From an uncultured Prevotella sp. (GTDB lineage Bacteria > Bacteroidota > Bacteroidia > Bacteroidales > Bacteroidaceae), in the NCBI GenBank assembly GCA_900556465.1, contig USPK01000019.1:1-27060 (forward strand): a DNA stretch of 27,060 nt, read 5' to 3'. The position numbers and the translations under genes were made by a program. This document shows, piece after piece, positions 22,406 to 27,060 of this stretch. Numbering within the stretch: position 1 is the first letter of the stretch; every line of letters begins with the position of its first letter. The notes below the pieces were generated by a model that was not told the DNA's origin, did not search any database, and worked only from the letters and a program-made list of their open reading frames with translations.

Positions 22406-23374
22406 TTAGAAAGCTACGGATTTCAGGCGCAGTCCGGCCGTTTCTTCCAGGTCGAACATGAGGTTCATGTTCTGTACGGCCTGTCCGGACGCGCCCTTGA
22501 GCAGGTTGTCGATGCAGGCGGTGACGAGGAGCTTGTCGCCGTGGCGTTCGGCGTGGATGAGGCACTTGTTCGTGTTGACTACTTGCTTGAGGTCGACGGG
22601 CCATTCGGAGTAGTGCGTGAAGGGGGCCTCGTCGTAGAAGTCGCGGTAGAGCTGCTCCACCTCCTCGATGGGGGCGTCGCAACGTACTACCTCGGTGGCG
22701 AAGATGCCACGGGCAAAGTCGCCGCGGTAGGGGATGAAGTCCACCGCGCCGTCGAACGAGGGCTGCAACTGGCGGAGCGACTGGAGGATTTCGGGCACGT
22801 GCTGGTGCTCGAAGGCCTTGTAGATGCTCACGTTGCCCGTGCGCCAGGAGAAGTGGGTCGTGGCCGACGGCTTCACGCCGGCGCCCGTCGAGCCCGTGAT
22901 GGCGTTCACCGCGATGTCGCCCTCGAGCAGGCCGGCCTGGGCCAGCGGCAGGAGGCCCAGTTGGATGCACGTGGCGAAGCAGCCCGGGTTTGCCACGTGG
23001 CAGGCGCCGGTCAGCTTCATGCGGTTCAGCTCCGGCAGGCCGTAGACGTAGTCGTTGTCCTCGGCGGCCAAGCGGAAGTCCTGCGCCAGGTCGATGATGC
23101 GGACCCCGGCCGGGATGTAGTGGTCCTTAAGGAACTGGGTGCTTTTCCCATGGCCGAAGCAGAAGAAGACTACGTCCGTGTCCTCAAAGGGCAGTTGGTC
23201 GGTGAAGCGCAAGTCGGTCTCGCCGTAGAGGCCCTCGTGTACGTCGGTCACGCGGTTGCCGGCGTTGCTCTCGCTGTTGATGAATACAATCTCGGCCTCG
23301 GGGTGATTGAGCAGGAGGCGGCACAGTTCGCCCGCCGTGTATCCCGCCCCGCCGATAATGCCTATTCTGATCAT
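22406..23374 (-). CDS. argC: N-acetyl-gamma-glutamyl-phosphate reductase
   Basis: The 322-residue protein begins with the Rossmann motif IGIIGGAGYTAGELCRLL and carries the catalytic cysteine in VANPGCFATC (C132) plus the GSTGAGVKPSATTHFS and NLLKGASGQAVQNMNLM segments typical of ArgC. It reduces N-acyl-glutamyl phosphate to the semialdehyde with NADPH, the third step of arginine synthesis. It lies 34 bases after argG and 23 bases before argD on the same strand. Length is normal for the short ArgC type. Confidence 0.96.
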   Translation of the reverse strand: MIRIGIIGGAGYTAGELCRLLLNHPEAEIVFINSESNAGNRVTDVHEGLYGETDLRFTDQLPFEDTDVVFFCFGHGKSTQFLKDHYIPAGVRIIDLAQDFRLAAEDNDYVYGLPELNRMKLTGACHVANPGCFATCIQLGLLPLAQAGLLEGDIAVNAITGSTGAGVKPSATTHFSWRTGNVSIYKAFEHQHVPEILQSLRQLQPSFDGAVDFIPYRGDFARGIFATEVVRCDAPIEEVEQLYRDFYDEAPFTHYSEWPVDLKQVVNTNKCLIHAERHGDKLLVTACIDNLLKGASGQAVQNMNLMFDLEETAGLRLKSVAF

Positions 23375-23408
23375 GTCGGGATAGTTGAAGGAGTTGGGGG
23401 AAGGGGGG

Positions 23409-24614
23409 TCAGATGTTTTCGTCGTCGGGGTGGTTGGCGTAGAATACGCGGAGCGGCGTGGAGAGCACTTTGATGAATCCCTTGGCGTCGTCCGCTGTCC
23501 AGCCCTTCTGGGTCTCGCCGTACTCGCCGAATTTCGTTTTCACCAGGTCGTCGGGGCTGTCTACGCCCACCGTGCTGAAGCCGAGCGGGCGCAGTTCGAG
23601 GATGGCCGTGCCGTTGACGTGGCGCTGCGAGGTCTCGAGCATGGCCTCGATGTCCCGCATCACGGGCTCGAGATACTGGCTCTCGTGGAGGAACATGCCG
23701 TACCAGTTCGCCACCTGGTCTTTCCAGTACTGCTGCCACTTGGACAGTGTGTACTTCTCCAGGAAGCGGTGCGCGCCGATGATGAGCATGGGCGCCGCGG
23801 CCTCGAAGCCTACGCGGCCCTTTATGCCGATGATCGTGTCGCCTACGTGCATGTCGCGCCCGATGCCGTAGGCCGAGCCAATCTCCTCGACCTTGCGGAT
23901 GGCGGCAATGGGGTCGTCGAAGCGTTCCCCGTTGATGGCCTTCAGTTCGCCTTTCTCAAAAGTCAGCTTCAGTTGCTCCGTCCCCGTCTTGGTTACTTGC
24001 TTGAGGTAGGCCGATTCGGGCAGTCCCTCCTTCGAGTCGAGGATTTCCCCGCCGCAGATGCTCGTGCCCCAGAGGCCTACGTTGTAGCTGTACTTCAGCT
24101 TGGCAAAGTCCGCGTGGAAGCCGTGGCGGTTGAGGAAGTCCACTTCCTCCTGGCGCGAGAGGTTACGGTCGCGCGTCAGGGTGATGATTTCCATCTCCGG
24201 GCACATGACGAGGAACGTCATGTCGAAGCGCACCTGGTCGTTGCCGGCGCCCGTCGAGCCGTGGGCTATGGCGTCGGCCCCGATTTCCTTGGCGTAGCGG
24301 GCGATGGCAATACCCTGGAAGATGCGCTCCGAGCTGACGGAGATGGGGTACGTATTGTTGCGCAACACGTTACCGTAGATCATGAACTTGAGACTCTTCT
24401 CGTAGTACTCGTGCGTCACGTCGAGCGTCACGTACCGGGTGGCGCCGAGACGGTAAGCGTTCTCCTCGTTCGTGCGAAGCTGTGCCTCGCTGAAGCCGCC
24501 GGTGTTGGCGCAGGCGGCATATACTTCGTAGCCCATCTCCTTGGCCAGGTACATCACCGTATAGGACGTGTCCAGGCCGCCACTGTAGGCCACAACTACT
24601 TTCTTTTTTGCCAT
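23409..24614 (-). CDS. argG: Argininosuccinate synthase
   Basis: The 401-residue protein starts MAKKKVVVAYSGGLDTSYTV with the ATP pyrophosphatase loop SGGLDTS (11-17) and includes AHGSTGAGNDQVRFD, NLWG-like YSYNVGLWGTSICGGEI and GRDMHVGDTIIGIKGRVGFEAAAP. It joins citrulline and aspartate with ATP to argininosuccinate, the penultimate step of arginine synthesis. The acetyltransferase gene upstream ends 17 bases before its start, so translation is probably coupled. Length and motifs are normal. Confidence 0.97.
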   Translation of the reverse strand: MAKKKVVVAYSGGLDTSYTVMYLAKEMGYEVYAACANTGGFSEAQLRTNEENAYRLGATRYVTLDVTHEYYEKSLKFMIYGNVLRNNTYPISVSSERIFQGIAIARYAKEIGADAIAHGSTGAGNDQVRFDMTFLVMCPEMEIITLTRDRNLSRQEEVDFLNRHGFHADFAKLKYSYNVGLWGTSICGGEILDSKEGLPESAYLKQVTKTGTEQLKLTFEKGELKAINGERFDDPIAAIRKVEEIGSAYGIGRDMHVGDTIIGIKGRVGFEAAAPMLIIGAHRFLEKYTLSKWQQYWKDQVANWYGMFLHESQYLEPVMRDIEAMLETSQRHVNGTAILELRPLGFSTVGVDSPDDLVKTKFGEYGETQKGWTADDAKGFIKVLSTPLRVFYANHPDDENI

Positions 24615-24631
24615 GTTTTTGGGGATTAGGA

Positions 24632-25279
24632 TTAGCGTTCTTTCTTTTCAGCTTCGAGCACGAACTTCACGACGTCCGCGGGCAGTTCTACGGGCAGCGG
24701 GGCGTCGGGGTGGCGCGCGGGGTCGTAGAGCATACCCGTGCAGACGCAGTATTTACGCCCCGTGCGGGCCAGCACGTCGCAGTTGATGCAGCACGGGTGC
24801 TCCGGCGTGCCGCAACCTTTCCAGTATTCATCGTCCTGCGTCAGCTCGGAGAAGGGCACAGGCACGTAGCCCAGCGCCGTATTGATGCGCATCACGGCCC
24901 CCGAGCTTGTCAGGCCGAAGAGCTTGGCTTGCGGCCAGCGCAACCGGCTCAGCGAGAAGGCCAGGCGTTTGATGCGCGTGGCCAAGTGGTGCCCGCGGAA
25001 TTTGGGTACGACGATGAGGCCCGAGTTGGCCACGTAGTGCTTGTTCTCCCAGCTCTCGATGTAGCAGAAGCCGGCAAATTCCTCGCCGTACAGGGCCAGG
25101 ATGGCCTTCCGCTCGCGCATCTTCGTCGCCAGATACTCGTGCGTCCGCGAGGCAATACCCGAGCCGCGCACTTTCGCTGCGTCCGTGATGGCTTGCAGTA
25201 TTGTGTCTACATACTTTTCGTGGGAAGCGTCGGCCACGAATACGCTGATTCCGTCGTTGTAGTCTTCCATTTTTTCCAT
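24632..25279 (-). CDS. GNAT acyltransferase in the arginine operon, with C-terminal Cys cluster
   Basis: The 215-residue protein has the GNAT acyl-CoA-binding motif VVPKFRGHHLATRIKRLA (pyrophosphate loop R95-G96-H-H-L-A100), preceded by an ILALYGEEFAGFCYIE strand pair and followed by RINTALGYVPVPFSEL. The C-terminal part carries six cysteines (156, 163, 164, 167, 178 and 180; C-x6-CC-x2-C and C-x-C), which may bind a metal. It lies between argR and argG, and no argA or argJ gene is seen in the window. The simplest inference is that it makes N-acyl-glutamate, the first step of the pathway, as proposed for the equivalent Bacteroides gene. Direct proof is lacking. Two starts are possible (25279 and 25270). 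Confidence 0.85.
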   Translation of the reverse strand: MEKMEDYNDGISVFVADASHEKYVDTILQAITDAAKVRGSGIASRTHEYLATKMRERKAILALYGEEFAGFCYIESWENKHYVANSGLIVVPKFRGHHLATRIKRLAFSLSRLRWPQAKLFGLTSSGAVMRINTALGYVPVPFSELTQDDEYWKGCGTPEHPCCINCDVLARTGRKYCVCTGMLYDPARHPDAPLPVELPADVVKFVLEAEKKER

Positions 25280-25354
25280 GTCTATTGTTTCCGTCTCCGC
25301 CGTGCGATCCCGGTGCGGTTCCGCCGGTTGCGGGGAGCGGAAGTCGTCTGCTGA

Positions 25355-25834
25355 TTATTTCTTTTTAAGGGCCGGGATGAGCTCGGCCAGTTCGTCGATG
25401 AGTTCCTCCCGGCTGGCTCCCTCCGTCATGATGAGCAGGATGGTGTCGTCGCCGGCCAGTGTCCCCGCCACGTTGGGCAGGTGGTGCGCGTCTATGTCCG
25501 AGGCCAAGCCCCCGGCATATCCGGGCCGCGTGTGCAGGATGGCTACGTTGTCCGAGAAGCTGATGGAGATGAAGCCGTAGTTGTGGTGATAGTCGGCCAG
25601 GGGGCTGGGCGACGGCGTGCGTCGGTAGAGCGGGTGGTCCGGCAGGATGTAGCGGTGGCCCCGGGAGTCGAGCACCTTGGCCGCGCGGAGGGTGCGCAAG
25701 TCGCGCGACAGGGTCGCCTGCGTTACGTCGAATCCGCGGCGCGACAGTTCTTGGCGGATGAATTCCTGGCTCTCGGCCTCGGTCTCGGTGAGGATGGCGC
25801 GGAGCGCATTAAGACGGTGGGAACGTTCGTTCAT
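25355..25834 (-). CDS. argR: Arginine repressor
   Basis: The 159-residue protein has an N-terminal winged helix with TQATLSRDLRTLRAAKV (recognition region 38-54) and a C-terminal hexamerisation and arginine-binding domain with NVAGTLAGDDTILLIM (122-137), where the Asp-Asp pair binds arginine. It represses arginine synthesis when arginine is abundant. It is the first gene of the operon, and the palindromic site at 25882-25907 overlaps its own promoter, so autoregulation of the whole operon is likely. The gap to the acetyltransferase is 75 bases. Confidence 0.96.
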   Translation of the reverse strand: MNERSHRLNALRAILTETEAESQEFIRQELSRRGFDVTQATLSRDLRTLRAAKVLDSRGHRYILPDHPLYRRTPSPSPLADYHHNYGFISISFSDNVAILHTRPGYAGGLASDIDAHHLPNVAGTLAGDDTILLIMTEGASREELIDELAELIPALKKK

Positions 25835-25860
25835 ATCGGTAAGATTATCAATAGTTGTGG

Positions 25861-25892
25861 CAAAAGTACGAACTAAATTTCATTTATGCAAA
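25861..25892 (-). promoter_or_regulatory. Promoter of the arginine operon
   Basis: On the minus strand TTTG (25892-25889), exactly 20 bases, and TACTTTTG (25868-25861). It is a consensus Bacteroidota promoter about 27 bases before the argR start. Confidence 0.9.
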
Positions 25893-25907
25893 ATAATCTG
25901 CATAAAT
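25882..25907. promoter_or_regulatory. ArgR-type operator (ARG box) overlapping the -33 element
   Basis: ATTTATGCA (25882-25890) and TGCATAAAT (25899-25907) form a perfect 9-bp inverted repeat around AAATAATC. The TATGCA-N8-TGCATA core has the size and AT-rich centre of ArgR sites. The -33 TTTG lies inside it, so binding would block the polymerase. Confidence 0.75.
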
Positions 25908-25982
25908 ACATCCATAATTTTTATATATACTGCAAATCTTTTCCGCTCCCCGCGGTCTGGCCGGCTGTTTCGGCCGAAAGTC

Positions 25983-26111
25983 GGGCGAGGAGGGGGAAAT
26001 ATTGGGGCGAGGAGGGGGAAATATTGGGGCGAGGCGGGGGAATATTGGGACGAGATGCGGGAATACGCGGACAAGGCGTGGGGAATACGCGGTCTGGGCT
26101 GCCGGATATTG
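25983..26111. repeat. G-rich 21-22 bp tandem repeat upstream of argR
   Basis: Six head-to-tail units of 21 or 22 bp are seen (25983-26004, 26005-26026, 26027-26047, 26048-26068, 26069-26090, 26091-26111). The first two are identical: GGGCGAGGAGGGGG, then AAATATTG. Later ones drift (GGAATACGC in place of GGAATATTG). It is not the palindrome family. No gene overlaps it. Confidence 0.85.
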
Positions 26112-26203
26112 GAGCGGGCATAATAAATAGGCGTGCGCGGCCGGGGAACAGGCGGCCGGGGCAGTCGTCCGCGCCCCCGGGTCGCGCCCCCGGGCCGAAG
26201 CGG

Positions 26204-26238
26204 CACGGCCGGCAGCGCGCGGGGCACTGCCGGCCGTG
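26204..26238 (-). terminator. Perfect 12-bp hairpin after the DUF4252-like gene
   Basis: CACGGCCGGCAG (26204-26215) pairs with CTGCCGGCCGTG (26227-26238) around an 11-base loop, 24 bases past the stop of the minus-strand gene. There is no T-tract. Confidence 0.65.
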
Positions 26239-26262
26239 GAGGCGATGGTCCGGGCGGGCGGG

Positions 26263-26802
26263 TCAGACGAAGGTCTTGACCAGTCCGGCGATGTCCTCTT
26301 CCGCGAGTTCGCCCAGCACTTGCAGCACGACGTAGAAGCCGTCCCCTTCGATGAAGCAGAGCACCTCGTCGAAGCGCTCCCCCTCCCCGTGCGTATAGGT
26401 GTAGAGGGCCGAGTTCTCGTTCCGGGTCGAGCCGAGGCTCGCGTAGTTCGTGTCGTTGGCCAGCGCCGTCCGCATTTTCTCGAAAGCCTTCTTCGGTTTG
26501 CGGGCCGTAGTGGTCAGGAGCGTGACGCTTTTCACCTTCTCGCCCGCCCCGGGGATGAATTTCAGGGTCCCCTCCTGGAGTTGCACGTGCTTCACTTCGT
26601 CCATCTCGCAATAGGCCGACAGGTCGTAGCCCGTCCAGGCGCTGTCCGCGGCCTCGTTCGCGGCCGTCAGCTCGGTGGGGCAGGGCGCCGCCGCCCCGTC
26701 CGCCGTTGCGGGTCCCCTGCCGGCCGCGGCCGGCAGACAGAGCGCCAGGGCTGCCAGCGCGGTGCGGCAGCGGCGTACATACGTAGCGTTCATCCGATTC
26801 AT
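26263..26802 (-). CDS. Secreted DUF4252-like protein
   Basis: The 179-residue protein has an N-terminal signal sequence (MNRMNATYVRRCRTALAALALCLPAAAG) and a mature domain with KSVTLLTTTARKPKKAFEKMRTAL, NYASLGSTRNENSALYTYTHGEG and a final strand-helix unit DEVLCFIEGDGFYVVLQVLGELAEEDIAGLVK. This layout, especially the last segment, resembles the DUF4252 family of small Bacteroidota envelope proteins, often found near sigma-factor genes. The match is by eye and uncertain. The function is unknown. The first Met is used; the fourth residue is also Met. A promoter (26947-26916) and a terminator make it a single-gene unit. Confidence 0.7.
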   Translation of the reverse strand: MNRMNATYVRRCRTALAALALCLPAAAGRGPATADGAAAPCPTELTAANEAADSAWTGYDLSAYCEMDEVKHVQLQEGTLKFIPGAGEKVKSVTLLTTTARKPKKAFEKMRTALANDTNYASLGSTRNENSALYTYTHGEGERFDEVLCFIEGDGFYVVLQVLGELAEEDIAGLVKTFV

Positions 26803-26915
26803 GTTTTCAGTGGTCCGTGTGCCGGTCCGGCCGTCCCGGGCCGCCGTTCCGCCGCGGGGCGCATGGCTCCCGCCGGGCGGCGCGTCCGTCCCGCTGCAGG
26901 CGGGGACTGGCGCAA

Positions 26916-26947
26916 CAAATGTACGGATAAAGTTCCGCCCCCGGAAA
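26916..26947 (-). promoter_or_regulatory. Promoter of the DUF4252-like gene
   Basis: On the minus strand TTTC (26947-26944), 20 bases, TACATTTG (26923-26916). The -7 is perfect and the -33 differs by one base. The remaining bases to the window end are GC-rich with no supported gene. Confidence 0.65.
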
Positions 26948-27060
26948 GGTTTCAGGAAATTTAAGACGACCGTGTCCGGCCGTCGCCGCCCTGCCGCCCC
27001 GCCTCCGCCGCCCCTTTCCGCGCCGCGGGGGCGGGTGTCCGCGGCCGCCGGGCCCCTTTC

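Noticed and set aside
25983..26111. CRISPR array or iteron origin upstream of argR
   Set aside because: Units are contiguous without spacers and drift gradually; no replication initiator gene is near.

Overview
The window is a GC-rich chromosomal segment of a Bacteroidales bacterium, most likely a gut or oral commensal. Support for this is the repeated Bacteroidota promoter signature (TTTG, about 20 bases, then TAnnTTTG) found upstream of many genes, several lipoproteins, a SusA-type alpha-amylase, a serine-type sulfatase, and the gene order argR - acetyltransferase - argG - argC - argD. I cannot assign a genus from the sequence alone. No tRNA, rRNA, CRISPR array, insertion sequence or prophage was recognised.

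Layout. Bases 14-3643 hold a giant coiled-coil surface lipoprotein that is cut by one in-frame TGA at 2420-2422; the frame stays open for another 1.2 kb. A small lipoprotein follows (3755-4249), then a perfect terminator and an AT-rich stretch with a decayed helix-turn-helix gene. Next come a minus-strand metallo-beta-lactamase-fold lipoprotein (5158-6039) and a divergent sulfatase plus SGNH/GDSL esterase operon (6354-9023). These are followed by an iron-dependent alcohol dehydrogenase (minus), a HicB-like small protein, a two-repeat lipoprotein (minus) and a glycosyltransferase (12175-13320). A 1.17 kb gene-free, very GC-rich island precedes the alpha-amylase (14490-16355). Then come a methylguanine-DNA methyltransferase, the malic enzyme maeB, a small outer-membrane barrel protein and a divergent TetR regulator. 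The right part is the arginine operon (25834 down to 21249, minus) with a well-formed promoter and ArgR-type operator, and finally a DUF4252-like secreted protein (minus).

How the genes fit together. The right-hand operon supplies arginine biosynthesis under ArgR control, with a GNAT acetyltransferase placed where the first acylation enzyme would be expected. The sulfatase and esterase look like a two-enzyme unit that removes sulfate and acyl groups from glycans. The amylase is a lone starch or maltodextrin enzyme without other sus genes here. The rest are housekeeping or unassigned envelope genes.

The most unusual structure is not a gene. Three intergenic loci (4922-4980, 14224-14282, 21035-21114) carry arrays of a 17-bp near-palindrome (ACGGGnCTnAGnCCCGT type) separated by exactly 4 bp. 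This gives a strict 21-bp period, two turns of the double helix. A second, unrelated 21-22 bp tandem repeat (G-rich) lies upstream of argR. Several gene ends carry very long GC hairpins without a T-tract.
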